Positions 8,566-18,274 of a DNA stretch of 47,525 nt are shown here, piece by piece. Location of the stretch: NCBI GenBank assembly GCA_026991575.1, contig JALXBF010000130.1:1-47525 (forward strand), written 5' to 3'. The stretch's first letter is position 1, and each line of letters begins with the position of its first letter. The DNA is from Planctomycetota bacterium (GTDB lineage Bacteria; Planctomycetota; Planctomycetia; JALXBF01). The notes under the pieces are model-generated. The model searched no databases. It was not told the DNA's origin and worked only from the letters and a program-made list of their open reading frames with translations. Position numbers and translations under genes: made by a program.

Positions 8566-10026
8566 TCAGCGGGCGCGTAGGCGGCCGCGCAGGGCGGCCT
8601 TCCGCTCGGCAAGTAACCGGGCTTCGGGTAGCTTCCTGTAGAGCGGGTCTAGCGGGTAGCAGCCAGAACGCAAGCCGTTTCGAGGAGCAGTGGTACAGTC
8701 GCTGAACGTGCGGCAGATCTTGCGCCGCTGGAGCGGACGGCCTTCCAGCACGTCGCGGGCAAGTTCTGGGTATGGAAGCATCGAGCGGCCTAGTCCGACA
8801 AAATCTGCCCATCGCTCCCGAATCACCCCCTGACTGACCTGTGGGATCCACTCCTGCAGGTACGACAATCCCGACGCCACGATGATCAACTCCGGAAAAG
8901 CCTGCTTGGCGACGCGTGCTGCCTCCAACAGACGAGCCACACCGACAAGCGGGTCCTCGGGAGGCAGGTAGCCGTCGGAGGGGGGATAAGCTGCCGGTCG
9001 TTGGATGTGCGGGTTGTAGTACGGACTGCCCGCCGAAATACACACGAGCCGGATGCCAAGATCGCGGCAGATGCGTAGGAACTCGAGCGGTTCGCGCCAA
9101 TCGACGCCCTGCCCGGAGCCGTCACCCCCAAATGCGTATCGGTAAGGTGGTCTCAGCGCGGGCTGGCCGATGCCATCCGGGCCTGGCCGGAATGGCACAA
9201 AGTCGAAGAAACTCACCCTGACGGCCACTTCAAGCCCGGGCACCTCGGCGTGGATGCCTTCAACAACCGTGCGCAGAAAGCGTGTTCGGTTCTCCAAGGG
9301 TCCACCGTATCGGCCTGAGCGATCAAACGCCGACAACAGTTCGTGCCCCAGATAGCCATGGCAGTGTTTGATATCCACGAACTCGAAACCCGCACGGTGG
9401 GCGCGCTTCGCGGCAGCGACGAAGTCATCGACCAGTCGATCCAGCTCCTCGTCCGAAAGCGGTTCGTCCGCTGGTGTGATGCCCACTCGGTGATCCAGCC
9501 ATGGGTGGTGATAGATGAAGCGGGGCTCGTGCTTGCCATGCTCATGAGGGCAGGAGAAGCGGCCGGAATGGGTAAGCTGCAAGCCGACCAGCAGGTCATC
9601 GTCCCGGCCGAACGCCTCGCGGTGCGCATCGACCAGCTCTTCGCGCAACCGCCCCAGCGCCGCCACGTTGGCCTCGACCAGACAGAGCTGGTTCGGATTG
9701 GCGCGACCGTCAGGCCGAACAGCAACAGCTTCTCCCCCCCAGATCAGCGCAGCACCACTCTGGCCAAACCGGCGCCACCGTCGCACGGTTAGCTCACCTG
9801 GTCGGCCATCGCGCGTACCATCCCAGCCCTCCATGGGCAGCACGCAGAACCGGTTCGCCAGCCGCTTGCCGCAGAGCTCGATCGGTCGGCTCAGCGCTGC
9901 ATCGGGCCCGGTGTGCACCTGCTCGTCCACCGGCAACTCCACCCCCAGGCCGCGCAGGTGCTCCCTCAGCGCGTCAGCATCGGCAAACGAGCCCGGCCGC
10001 GGGTAGCGTCTCTTGGCTGCGGTCAT
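8566..10026 (-). CDS. Old Yellow Enzyme family NADH:flavin oxidoreductase
   Basis: A 486-residue FMN-binding TIM barrel from ATG 10026; 28 upstream in-frame residues lack family similarity. Hallmarks are [15 protein letters not shown] near residue 57, [27 protein letters not shown] with the flavin/substrate-site His, [17 protein letters not shown], and the phosphate-binding [15 protein letters not shown] cysteine pattern near the end, [14 protein letters not shown] and SGC, recalls the iron-sulfur segment of 2,4-dienoyl-CoA reductase relatives, but the spacing differs from the canonical four-Cys set, so a cluster is not assured. The family reduces activated C=C bonds or related electrophiles; the substrate is unknown. 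It is divergent from the sulfatase gene. Confidence 0.88.
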   Translation of the reverse strand: MTAAKRRYPRPGSFADADALREHLRGLGVELPVDEQVHTGPDAALSRPIELCGKRLANRFCVLPMEGWDGTRDGRPGELTVRRWRRFGQSGAALIWGGEAVAVRPDGRANPNQLCLVEANVAALGRLREELVDAHREAFGRDDDLLVGLQLTHSGRFSCPHEHGKHEPRFIYHHPWLDHRVGITPADEPLSDEELDRLVDDFVAAAKRAHRAGFEFVDIKHCHGYLGHELLSAFDRSGRYGGPLENRTRFLRTVVEGIHAEVPGLEVAVRVSFFDFVPFRPGPDGIGQPALRPPYRYAFGGDGSGQGVDWREPLEFLRICRDLGIRLVCISAGSPYYNPHIQRPAAYPPSDGYLPPEDPLVGVARLLEAARVAKQAFPELIIVASGLSYLQEWIPQVSQGVIRERWADFVGLGRSMLPYPELARDVLEGRPLQRRKICRTFSDCTTAPRNGLRSGCYPLDPLYRKLPEARLLAERKAALRGRLRAR

Positions 10027-10157
10027 TGCTTTCCCGCCGCGTGTCGTGCAGTACACTGGTCCGGTGAGCATGCCTTCCATCGTATGCTGGCGCAGGCGGC
10101 GCTGACCCACACGCGTCGATGGCGACGTGAACGGCTCTCTGCATCGGGACGACTGCC
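10027..10157. promoter_or_regulatory. Divergent promoter region (oxidoreductase / sulfatase)
   Basis: 131 bases between two divergent start codons. An inverted repeat gtgt..acac around 10037-10055 and an imperfect palindrome gcatgc...gtatgc (about 10068-10087) could bind a regulator. The only -10-like element is tacact on the plus strand near 10051. None of these is strong. Confidence 0.3.
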
Positions 10158-11624
10158 ATGAGGCCCAGCCTGCTGTTCACCGCACTTGCCACTGCCGTGC
10201 TCACCCCTGCGATGGCCGTCGGCGAGCGGCCGAACTTCGTGTTCTTCCTGGTCGACGACCTCGGGTACATGGATATCGGTGCCAACAACCCAAACACGTT
10301 CTACGATACACCGAACATCGACCGGCTCGCCCGCGAAGGCATGCGATTCACGAACGGCTACGCGGCTGCACCGGTTTGCAGCCCCACACGCTACAGCATT
10401 CTGACTGGTCGTTACCCGGCCCGCGCCAAGGTAACGAACTACTTCGTCGGGCGGCGCGCGGAACGGTTCCGGGGGGCGCGGTTTTGCGATCGAATGCCAT
10501 TGGAGGAAGTCACCATAGCTGAGGCGCTCCGGGAAGCGGGGTACCGCACAGCCTTCCTAGGCAAATGGCATCTGGGACCAACTCCGGAATACTGGCCGGA
10601 AAACCAGGGGTTCGAAAAGAACATCGGTGGCTTCGCCGGCGGGATGCCTAACCCAGGGTACTTCTCCCCGTTCCGTAACCCCCGACTCACCGACGGCCCC
10701 CCCGGAGAGTACCTTCCCCGGAGGCTCACGGCCGAAGCGCTGCGGATCATCGAGCAGTGGCGGGACCAGCCGTTTTTCATCTACTTTTCGTTCTACAACG
10801 TGCATACCCCCCTTCAGGCCCCGGAAGAGCTGGTCGCCAGGTACCGCCGCAAGGCGAAGGATTGGGCCCAAGGCCAACAGGAGTTCGGCACCGAACAGCA
10901 GAATTACCTGACCGACAGCCCCCGTCGTGTCCGCTTGGTGCAGAAGCACCCCGTGTACGCGGCCATGGTGGAAGCGGTGGATCAGGCGGTTGGCCAGGTG
11001 CTGGCTAAACTCGACGAACTAGGGCTTACCGACCGCACGGTCGTGCTGTTTACCTCGGACAACGGCGGCCTCAGCACGTCCGAAGGACATCCGACGGCCA
11101 ACTTCCCCTTGCGCGCCGGGAAAGGCTGGCTTTACGAGGGAGGCATTCGCGTGCCGCTACTGATCAAATGGCCCGGGGTCGTCCGACCCGGCAGCACGTG
11201 CGACACGCCGGTGATCAGTACGGACTTTTATGCCACCATCCTGGAGATGGCCGGGCTGCCGTTGCGGCCAGAGCAGCATCGGGACGGCGTGAGCCTCGTG
11301 CCGCTGCTGCGCGGGTCCGTCGACCCGGCACCAGACCGGCCGCTCTTCTGGCACTACCCCCACTACGGCAACCAGGGTGGCTTTCCAGGAGCCGCCGTCC
11401 GGCTGGGACGCTACAAGCTACTGCTCCGCTACGAGGACGGCCGCATCCACCTGTATGATCTGGCGACAGACATCGGGGAACGGCATGATCTGGCACAGGA
11501 ACTGTCGGAGCAGGCCGAGCAGTTGCGCGGGCTGCTGTACCGCTGGCTAGAAGCCATGGACGCGGAGTTCCTGCGACCCAAGCCGGGCGGTCCCGAACCC
11601 TGGCTGCCCCCCTTCCGGCACTGA
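10158..11624 (+). CDS. Secreted sulfatase (arylsulfatase A type)
   Basis: A 488-residue alkaline-phosphatase-superfamily sulfatase with a signal peptide (hydrophobic 4-20, then AVGERPNF). The metal-site LVDDLGYMD is at about 31-39. The formylglycine motif CSPTR has C74, the residue oxidised by sulfatase-maturing enzyme; no such enzyme is in the window. [15 protein letters not shown] and TSDNGG complete the active-site set. It should remove sulfate esters from extracellular or periplasmic glycans. The GH99-like glycosidase follows 58 bases downstream on the same strand, so the two may act on one sulfated polysaccharide; that is inference. Numerous sulfatases are typical of planctomycetes. Confidence 0.94.
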   Translation: MRPSLLFTALATAVLTPAMAVGERPNFVFFLVDDLGYMDIGANNPNTFYDTPNIDRLAREGMRFTNGYAAAPVCSPTRYSILTGRYPARAKVTNYFVGRRAERFRGARFCDRMPLEEVTIAEALREAGYRTAFLGKWHLGPTPEYWPENQGFEKNIGGFAGGMPNPGYFSPFRNPRLTDGPPGEYLPRRLTAEALRIIEQWRDQPFFIYFSFYNVHTPLQAPEELVARYRRKAKDWAQGQQEFGTEQQNYLTDSPRRVRLVQKHPVYAAMVEAVDQAVGQVLAKLDELGLTDRTVVLFTSDNGGLSTSEGHPTANFPLRAGKGWLYEGGIRVPLLIKWPGVVRPGSTCDTPVISTDFYATILEMAGLPLRPEQHRDGVSLVPLLRGSVDPAPDRPLFWHYPHYGNQGGFPGAAVRLGRYKLLLRYEDGRIHLYDLATDIGERHDLAQELSEQAEQLRGLLYRWLEAMDAEFLRPKPGGPEPWLPPFRH

Positions 11625-11682
11625 CCGCACCTACCGCAACGACCGTGTGTGTCCCCACGCACCGTCAACCGGAGCTTTGACC

Positions 11683-12708
11683 ATGCTTGTTCTACGAGTG
11701 GCCATCTTTCTGGTGCTATCCGTCCTTGCCAGGCCAGTCCTGGCCCAGGTGACCGACATCCGCACCGCTGCCTCCGGGCCGTATGCGAAGCACGTGCTGG
11801 CGTTCTACTACGGCTGGTACGGAACTCCGGCCGTCTCGGGCCGGTGGGTACACTGGCACGGCGTTGATCTCGTGCGGCGCACGATCGCCAATTCCACGCA
11901 CTACCCGGTACTGGGACCGTACGACAGCCACGATCCCAACGTGGTCCAACAGCACTGCCTGTGGGCACAGCAGGCAGGCCTGACCGGTTTCATTGTCTCC
12001 TGGTGGCACCCTGGCGACTTCCATGACCGCGGCGTCCCGCTGCTGTTGAACACCGCTGCGCAACACGGCCTGTCCGTGACCGTCTACTACGAGACGGCTC
12101 GATCGGTGGCCGCTGCGATTGACAACATCCGCTATCTGCATCGGCGGTACATGGGGCACCGGGCGTGGCTGAGACACGGCAAATCCCCCGTGCTGTTCGT
12201 CTACGGCCGTGCCATCCAACAGCTTGGCCTGGATGGCTGGCGGCAGGTTATGGACGCAACCCGCGAGCAGATCGGCCCTGTCGTCTTCATCGGAGACCGG
12301 CTGACGCGCGAGGCCGAAACGCTATTCGATGGCGTGCATGCCTACAACATCACGGGACAAACTGCCGGCAAGTCCCTGGACCAGATTCGCGCCTGGGCGC
12401 GTGATCGATTTGCCAGGCGGGTACGGAACGCCCGCGCCCTAGGTCGTCCCGCCATCCTGACCATCATTCCTGGCTACGACGACAGCAAGCTGGGTCGTCC
12501 GAGGCCACGGCCGATCACGCCCCGCTACGCTGGTGCAACCTATCGGGTGCTATGGCAAGAGGCTGTCCGCGCCCGTCCCGACTGGATCCTGGTGACCAGC
12601 TTCAACGAGTGGCACGAAGGCAGCGAGATTGAACCGTCACTGGAACACGGGGACCGTGAGCTGAAGACGACTGCCGAGTTCGCCAAACCCTTCGTACGCG
12701 GGCAGTGA
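11683..12708 (+). CDS. GH99/WbsX-like glycoside hydrolase, secreted
   Basis: 341 residues from ATG 11683, chosen for GGAG nine bases upstream and because it gives a clean signal peptide (hydrophobic 2-20, ending ...PVLA-QV); a GTG at 11647 in the same frame lacks these. Family marks are HVLAFYYGWYGTP near 38-50, AGLTGFIVSWWHPGD near 98-112 and SFNEWHEGSEIEPS near the C-terminus, with the likely acid/base Glu in NEWHEG. These fit endo-alpha-mannosidase-like GH99 proteins or the related WbsX family. The substrate is probably a mannose-type or other branched glycan, but that is not shown. It follows the sulfatase and ends just before a strong hairpin. Confidence 0.8.
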   Translation: MLVLRVAIFLVLSVLARPVLAQVTDIRTAASGPYAKHVLAFYYGWYGTPAVSGRWVHWHGVDLVRRTIANSTHYPVLGPYDSHDPNVVQQHCLWAQQAGLTGFIVSWWHPGDFHDRGVPLLLNTAAQHGLSVTVYYETARSVAAAIDNIRYLHRRYMGHRAWLRHGKSPVLFVYGRAIQQLGLDGWRQVMDATREQIGPVVFIGDRLTREAETLFDGVHAYNITGQTAGKSLDQIRAWARDRFARRVRNARALGRPAILTIIPGYDDSKLGRPRPRPITPRYAGATYRVLWQEAVRARPDWILVTSFNEWHEGSEIEPSLEHGDRELKTTAEFAKPFVRGQ

Positions 12709-12716
12709 CGGAAAGT

Positions 12717-12750
12717 GGCAGGGCCCGCGCTCCACCGGCCGGGCCCTGCC
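12717..12750. terminator. Hairpin terminator between convergent genes
   Basis: An 11-pair perfect stem (arms 12717-12727 and 12740-12750, 12-base loop) starts 9 bases after the glycosidase stop. There is no T-run after it on the plus strand; on the minus strand actttcc follows. It may act in both directions for the glycosidase and sppA transcripts. Confidence 0.65.
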
Positions 12751-12819
12751 CCACATCGGCCGGATAGCCTTTGGCGAAGGAGGCCTGTCCGCGGCAACCG
12801 CTTCAAGACCAGCCCGGCG

Positions 12820-14625
12820 TTAGTAGCGGATCAAATGGGGCATCACCAGCCAGACGCCAGGATTGCGGCTCTCGAACACCCGCCGCAACGTCTGGATGTC
12901 CGTCAGCAGCGGCCGTAACGACTCGGGCAGCTCTGCCGCTACCAAACCGCTCAACCTTGGCGTCGCCCCGCCCGCTTCGGTCAGCTCCATGAGCATTTCG
13001 AAGAAATTCTTCGGTTCGGGCAACACAACCAGGTCGTACGGTTCATCGGGCTTGATGCCACCTTTCTGGCGAGCCAGCTCCAGGGCTTCGTGGAGCGTTC
13101 CGATCCGATCGACCAGCCCGTTTTCGACCGCCTGGCTGCCAGTCCAAATCCGCCCCTCGGCGAGCTTCTCGAGCCGCTCGCGGTCGATTCCCCGCGACTT
13201 GCTGACCCGATCCAGGAACTGGTCATATGTGCTGGTGATCAGCGTGCGGAGGATTTTCTCGCCGTCTTCGTCGAGCGGCTCGATCACGGAGAGGAAGTCG
13301 GCGTTCCGGCCACGCTGTACCACGTCAGGTCTAATGCCGATCTTCGCAAGCGCCGGTCTGACGGCCAACTTGCCGCCGACGACGCCGATCGATCCGGTCA
13401 GTGTTGCCGGCTCGGCCAGGATGACATCACCGCCGAGGCTGATGTAGTACCCGCCGCTAGCTGCGACGCTGCCCATGCTGACGATGACCGGTTTCTTGCA
13501 TTGGCGGAGCGTCTGATAGATGTGTTCGCTTGCCGTGGCCGAACCGCCGGGGCTGTCGACACGAAGCACAATGGCGCGGACCTGATCGTCCGCCTCCGCT
13601 TTACGGATCGCCTGCACGATGGTCTCGTCGCCCATGAGCTTGCCGAGCAAGATGCTCTGCGTCGACTTGCCCTCGACGATCGCGCCAGTGGCGTAGATCA
13701 GAGCGATGCGTGGCCGGTCTGACGGCAGACTGCGCTTGGGCGCACCGCCAAACAGCGATTGCATCATCTGCATGACCCCTGCAAAGCCACTCGGCATGCG
13801 CCGTTTCTGGACACCGTAGTCTTTGACCAGCGACACCTTCGGTAGCCCAAGCGCACGCGCGGCAGTTTGTCCAAGCCGGTCGGCATAGCCCAGCTCATCA
13901 ACCAGCCCCAGTTCCAGCGCCTCTTTAGCCAGAAAGCCACCCTTGTCCACGAGTTTCGCGGCCTGGTCCAGCGAGCAGTTCAGGCGCCCGGCAACGGCAG
14001 TGCAGATTTGCCGGAAGAGGTCGTCAGCAACCCGCTCGAGCTGTGCTCGGTACTCTGGGCTCATGGCAGAGCGCATATACGGCTCGGCCGCTCCTTTGTA
14101 CGCACCGGCTTGGAGGAACCGGGCCTTGATGCCGAGCCAGTCGAGCAGGTCCCGGTAGAACCAGACCTCGAAGCGAACTCCCGTTAGCAGCAGCCAGCCG
14201 TCGGGTGGCATGACGATCCGGTCGCAGCCGGCGACCGCCACGTACGTGTTGGTCGTCGCCATGGCAGGTAGCACGGCCACGACCGGCTTGCCAACCCGCT
14301 GGAGCCGGGTGATGGCTGCCCGCAGCTCCTGTGCGTGAGTCAGCGGCAGCAGGGACACGTCCAGCTCAAGAACCACCCCTTTGATCCGATCGTCCTTGGA
14401 AGCCTTGTTGAACCGGTCGAGGAAGGTGCGAAGTGTCGTGGTCCGGGCGCCGAAGAGTCCGGCGGCTGCCGACTCCTCCGGCAGGATACGGGCCAGGCGG
14501 ATGTGGGCAACCTGCGGAACCGGCTCCTTCTCGCTCTCGTCTGCGCGTCCTGGTAGGACCGATCCTGCCAGCATGCTGAGCAGGGCAAGCAAACAGGACA
14601 AGGACCATTTCGCCTTCTGGTGCAT
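12820..14625 (-). CDS. sppA: Signal peptide peptidase SppA, long (67K) type
   Basis: 601 residues from ATG 14625, preceded by ggaggtg at ideal spacing. An N-terminal hydrophobic segment (about 8-22) anchors or exports it. Two tandem ClpP-like domains are present. The catalytic Lys is K177 in GAYKGAAEPY of the first domain and the nucleophile is S390 in MGSVAASGGYYIS of the second, which is the E. coli SppA arrangement. The second domain also holds LRVDSPGGSATASE and TGSIGV. It degrades cleaved signal peptides in the membrane. The product ends at ...MPHLIRY, close to full length. It stands alone, convergent with the glycosidase gene. Confidence 0.94.
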   Translation of the reverse strand: MHQKAKWSLSCLLALLSMLAGSVLPGRADESEKEPVPQVAHIRLARILPEESAAAGLFGARTTTLRTFLDRFNKASKDDRIKGVVLELDVSLLPLTHAQELRAAITRLQRVGKPVVAVLPAMATTNTYVAVAGCDRIVMPPDGWLLLTGVRFEVWFYRDLLDWLGIKARFLQAGAYKGAAEPYMRSAMSPEYRAQLERVADDLFRQICTAVAGRLNCSLDQAAKLVDKGGFLAKEALELGLVDELGYADRLGQTAARALGLPKVSLVKDYGVQKRRMPSGFAGVMQMMQSLFGGAPKRSLPSDRPRIALIYATGAIVEGKSTQSILLGKLMGDETIVQAIRKAEADDQVRAIVLRVDSPGGSATASEHIYQTLRQCKKPVIVSMGSVAASGGYYISLGGDVILAEPATLTGSIGVVGGKLAVRPALAKIGIRPDVVQRGRNADFLSVIEPLDEDGEKILRTLITSTYDQFLDRVSKSRGIDRERLEKLAEGRIWTGSQAVENGLVDRIGTLHEALELARQKGGIKPDEPYDLVVLPEPKNFFEMLMELTEAGGATPRLSGLVAAELPESLRPLLTDIQTLRRVFESRNPGVWLVMPHLIRY

Positions 14626-14707
14626 CGTCGTTCACCTCCACCTCTTCAGCTGACCGTCTCTGGCTGCACCGCTGGTACCCAGTCTATTCGGGCTGGCGGA
14701 GACGAGC

Positions 14708-14737
14708 TTGAGTCCACTACGGCTGCTTAGGTATAGT
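14708..14737 (+). promoter_or_regulatory. Sigma70-like promoter for STAS/anti-sigma pair
   Basis: TTGAGT at 14708-14713 and TATAGT at 14732-14737, 18 bases apart, about 47 bases before the STAS start codon. This is one of the best promoter matches in the window. Confidence 0.6.
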
Positions 14738-14783
14738 TCTGTGTCGTGTCAGCTCCTGGCGCAAGCTAACGAAGGAGATGCAC

Positions 14784-15146
14784 ATGAGCGACTGGTCGCC
14801 TGGGAAACCGGTGCTGCTGATCGAAGAGGACTCCTCCGGCGTCATCATTGCGTCGTTCCAGGTGAATCGCGTGGTGGACGAGGAGATCGTGCGCAAGCTG
14901 TCCGACGAGCTGGCCGCGATTGCGCAGACGGGACGCAAGGTGGTGCTGAACTTCAGTCGGGTGGAGTACCTGTCAAGCAGTGTGTTGGGCAAGTTGATTA
15001 CGTTCCAGAAACGGTTGCGGAGCAACGGAGGCGAGCTGCGGCTGTGTGGCATCCGACCCCAGATTTACGAGATTTTTGAAATCACGCGTCTGAACACGTT
15101 GTTCGACATCTACCCGACCGAAGAAGAAGCGCTCGAAATGTTCTGA
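14784..15146 (+). CDS. STAS-domain anti-sigma factor antagonist
   Basis: 120 residues. I chose ATG 14784 rather than 14778 because aaggag then sits six bases upstream, the right spacing. The fold is a single STAS domain like SpoIIAA/RsbV. The phosphorylatable serine region is VEYLSSSVLGKL (S64-S66), where family members carry DSSGL; the usual Asp before the serine is replaced by Leu. Such proteins bind and release anti-sigma kinases in partner switching. The next gene is an HATPase of the anti-sigma kinase type overlapping by one base, so the two are a likely switch pair. No sigma factor or PP2C phosphatase is adjacent, so the target is unknown. Confidence 0.9.
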   Translation: MSDWSPGKPVLLIEEDSSGVIIASFQVNRVVDEEIVRKLSDELAAIAQTGRKVVLNFSRVEYLSSSVLGKLITFQKRLRSNGGELRLCGIRPQIYEIFEITRLNTLFDIYPTEEEALEMF

Positions 15147-15658
15147 TGACCGCCGGTGCCCTGCCGTGGCACGCACGCACCGGCCCCGATTGGGGAATCA
15201 TGCCGCAACAACCCCGAGCAGTCTGGAAATGCGTCCGGGTCAAGACCGACCCGAAGCAGTTGCGGGCCGTGGGAGAGGAGATCGTTTCCTGCTGCCGGAC
15301 GTTCGGCTTTCCCGAGGAAGACCTGTTTGCCGTCCGGCTCGGCTACGAAGAAGCGACCGCAAACGCCGCCCGTCACGGGAACCGAAACGACCCGGAGAAG
15401 GTGATCACGATCCAGTACGAGGTATCGGAAGAGCAAGTCTGGATTCGGATCAGTGACGAGGGCCCGGGCTTTGATCCGGACCAGGTGCCGGACCCAACGC
15501 TGCCACAGAACCTCGATCGCCCGAGCGGCCGCGGCCTCATGTTGATGAAGCACTATATGGAAACGCGGTTCGTGCCGCCGGGAAACACTGTCGAACTCGT
15601 GCGCCGTCGCAGCGGCCCAGCCACCGGCAGCAATCAGGGCGCAGCTTCGGACCGTTAG
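15146..15658 (+). CDS. Anti-sigma regulatory factor, RsbW-like Ser/Thr kinase (HATPase_c)
   Basis: 170 residues if translation starts at the ATG overlapping the STAS stop (TGATG at 15144-15148). ATG 15200, with ggggа-type purines upstream (gggga), is an alternative giving 152 residues. The GHKL ATPase motifs are plain: N box YEEATANAARHGN (E69, N73, N79), G1 box SDEGPGFD (from D104) and G2 box GRGLMLM (from G128). The protein should phosphorylate the STAS partner and, when free, hold a sigma factor or other target. The overlap implies coupled, stoichiometric synthesis. Its last four bases overlap the convergent mutS stop. Confidence 0.9.
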   Translation: MTAGALPWHARTGPDWGIMPQQPRAVWKCVRVKTDPKQLRAVGEEIVSCCRTFGFPEEDLFAVRLGYEEATANAARHGNRNDPEKVITIQYEVSEEQVWIRISDEGPGFDPDQVPDPTLPQNLDRPSGRGLMLMKHYMETRFVPPGNTVELVRRRSGPATGSNQGAASDR

Positions 15659-18267
15659 TCCCGTCCATGCAGCAGTCGGTCGCGGATCTCACGCAGCAGC
15701 CGCACCGCCTCCTCGTGCGATAGCCGGTCCGGATCCACTCGCTCAACCAACTCCGTAACCCCGTCGTAGACGGTCTCGAACAGCGAGCGCTGGATGAAAC
15801 TGGAGCGCCGTCGCGGCCGGGCAGCCAGGCGGGCCTGACGGTCCGAGTTCAGATGAGCCTCTTCCAGCTCGGCCAGCAGTGTCTTGGCCCGCTCGATTAC
15901 CGGTCGTGGCACGCCGGCCAGCCGCGCCACCTGAATGCCGTAGCTGCGGTCGGCTGCCCCCTCCAGAATACGGTACAAGAACAGGATTTCGTCGTTCCAT
16001 TCACGCACCGCCACGTTCAGGTTCCGGGCCGCTTCCAACGCCCGCTCCAGGTACGCCAGCTCGTGATAGTGGGTCGCAAACAGCGTACGGCAGCGGTTGA
16101 CATTGTGCAGGTGTTCGGCCACGGCCCACGCAAGGGCCACGCCGTCGTACGTGCTCGTGCCCCGGCCGATCTCGTCCAGAATCACCAGACTGCGATGCGT
16201 TGCGCCGTGGAGGATCGCCGCCGTCTCCACCATCTCAACCATAAACGTACTCCGTCCCCGGGCCAGGTCGTCGCTGGCACCGACCCGGGCAAAGACCCGG
16301 TCGGCAACTCCGACGACGGCCCGAGCAGCCGGGACAAACGCCCCGATCTGGGCCATGATCAGGCAGAGAGCCGCCTGGCGAATGTAGGTGCTTTTGCCAG
16401 CCATATTGGGCCCAGTAACCAGCAGCAGCCGCCGCGACTCAGGCGACATCACCACGTCATTAGGCACGAACCGACCCCCTTCCAGCATTGCCTCCACCAC
16501 CGGATGACGGCTCTCCTTGAGCTCGAGCACGGGATCGGGCACCAGGAGGGGACGGCAGTAATTGCGTTTGACCGCGACCGTCGCCAGCGACTGCAGCACA
16601 TCGACGGTGGCCACGGCCCGCGCGGTGCTCATCAGCTGGCCGACATGCTGTAGCGCAGCAGCCCGCAACTCTTCGAACAGCACCTTCTCCAACTCGATCG
16701 CCCGCTGCTCGGCCTCCAAGACCTTCCGTTCGTACTCCTTCAGCTCCGGGGTCACGTACCGCTCGGCGTTCTTCAGCGTCTGCTTTCGCTCATAATCAGG
16801 CGGCACCTTCGCTGCGTGCGTCTTGGTGACTTCGATGTAGTAGCCGAAGACCCGGTGGTAGCCAACCTTCAGGGTTGGGATGCCCGTGCGCTCGGCCTGT
16901 TGCCGCTCATACTCTGCCAGCCACTGCTTCCCCCCGCGTGCCAGCTCGCGCCAGCGATCAAGCTCCTCGGAGTAGCCTGGCGCGATGATCCCGCCTTCGG
17001 AGGTGACGGCGGGTGGATCGTCAACCAGTGCACAGTTCAGCCGCTCGGCCAATTGCTCGCAACAATCGATCTCATCATGCAAGCGACGCAGTAGCGCCGC
17101 CTCACATGCGTCCAGCAGCTGCTTCAGCCGCGGCAGCCGACTGAGCGTGTCTGCCAGCGCGCGTAACGTCTTGGGAGTGGCCCGCCCTACGGCCAACCGC
17201 GACGAGAGCCGCTCCAGGTCGTGAAGCGACCGGAGTGCATCGGTCACATCCTGGCGTAGGAAATGGTCCAGCGTCAGCTCCTCCACAGCGTCCAACCGCT
17301 CGTTGATCTGGTCCAGATCCAGCAGCGGCGCTGCCAGCCAGTCGGCCAGGAGGCGAGCCCCCATGGCAGTGGCCGTCTCATCAAGCACCCACAGCAGCGT
17401 GCCCCGCTTGCCACGGCCGACCAGGGACCGGACCAGCTCCAGGTTGCGCCGCGTCATCGCATCGATCTGCATCCGCTGCGAGCGGGCGTACCAGACGACG
17501 CGCTGCAGGTGGTCAAGCGATGACTTCTGCGTTTCCTTCAAGTACTCCAACAGGGCACCGGCTGCACCGGTGGCGGGCGTTTCATCGGGAACGCCAAAGC
17601 CTTCCAGCGTGGCGGTGCGTAGCTGCGCGCGCAGTAGCTCTGCCCCCCGCTCCACGTCGAACATCCACCCGGGTCGGCGCGTGACGGCACGCAGAGGTGT
17701 GTCGCAGGCCAGCCTACGCAGCTCGTCGTCTGGAAGCTCATCCGGTACCAGGCACTCGGCCGGCTCAATCCGAGCCAGTTCGCCGCTGACCTCCTCGACC
17801 GACAACTCCGCAAGCACGAAGTCGCCGGTGGACAGATCGGCCCAGGCCATGCCAACACGATCACCAACCGGGGCGAGAGCCGCCAGGTAGTTGTGGCGGC
17901 CCGGTTCGAGCAAACTGTCTTCGGTGATTGTGCCGGGCGTGACAATGCGTACCACCTCGCGCCGGACCAGTCCCTTGGCCTGGCGGGGATCCTCGACCTG
18001 CTCGCAGATCGCGACCCGAAAGCCAGCCTCGACAAGCCGCCGCAGCTGGGACTCCAGTGCGTGGTACGGGAAGCCCGCCATCGGGACGGCATTCGGTCCC
18101 TTCTCCCGGCTGGTGAGCGCGATCCCAAGCACGCGTGCTGCGATCTCAGCGTCCTCGAAGAACAGCTCGTAGAAGTCACCCATGCGGAACAGCAGCAGGG
18201 CGTCGGGATGCTGCCGCTTCAGCGACAGGTACTGGCGCATCATCGGAGTGGTAGCGCTGTCGGACAT
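15655..18267 (-). CDS. mutS: DNA mismatch repair protein MutS
   Basis: 870 residues from ATG 18267 with gagggggcc just upstream; the longer frame overlaps the preceding gene and lacks similarity. Domain I starts with MRQYLSLKRQHPDALLLFRMGDFYELFFEDA, which holds the Phe-x-Glu mismatch wedge (FYELF). The connector, lever and clamp follow, and the ATPase has Walker A GPNMAGKSTYIRQ, Walker B ILDEIGRGTSTYDG and FATHYHEL. The C-terminal helix-turn-helix region is present. It recognises mismatches with MutL during replication repair. It is the last gene of a tight operon behind an aldehyde oxidoreductase and a BFD-like protein, an unusual neighbourhood for a repair gene. Confidence 0.97.
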   Translation of the reverse strand: MSDSATTPMMRQYLSLKRQHPDALLLFRMGDFYELFFEDAEIAARVLGIALTSREKGPNAVPMAGFPYHALESQLRRLVEAGFRVAICEQVEDPRQAKGLVRREVVRIVTPGTITEDSLLEPGRHNYLAALAPVGDRVGMAWADLSTGDFVLAELSVEEVSGELARIEPAECLVPDELPDDELRRLACDTPLRAVTRRPGWMFDVERGAELLRAQLRTATLEGFGVPDETPATGAAGALLEYLKETQKSSLDHLQRVVWYARSQRMQIDAMTRRNLELVRSLVGRGKRGTLLWVLDETATAMGARLLADWLAAPLLDLDQINERLDAVEELTLDHFLRQDVTDALRSLHDLERLSSRLAVGRATPKTLRALADTLSRLPRLKQLLDACEAALLRRLHDEIDCCEQLAERLNCALVDDPPAVTSEGGIIAPGYSEELDRWRELARGGKQWLAEYERQQAERTGIPTLKVGYHRVFGYYIEVTKTHAAKVPPDYERKQTLKNAERYVTPELKEYERKVLEAEQRAIELEKVLFEELRAAALQHVGQLMSTARAVATVDVLQSLATVAVKRNYCRPLLVPDPVLELKESRHPVVEAMLEGGRFVPNDVVMSPESRRLLLVTGPNMAGKSTYIRQAALCLIMAQIGAFVPAARAVVGVADRVFARVGASDDLARGRSTFMVEMVETAAILHGATHRSLVILDEIGRGTSTYDGVALAWAVAEHLHNVNRCRTLFATHYHELAYLERALEAARNLNVAVREWNDEILFLYRILEGAADRSYGIQVARLAGVPRPVIERAKTLLAELEEAHLNSDRQARLAARPRRRSSFIQRSLFETVYDGVTELVERVDPDRLSHEEAVRLLREIRDRLLHGRD

Positions 18268-18274
18268 GGCCCCC

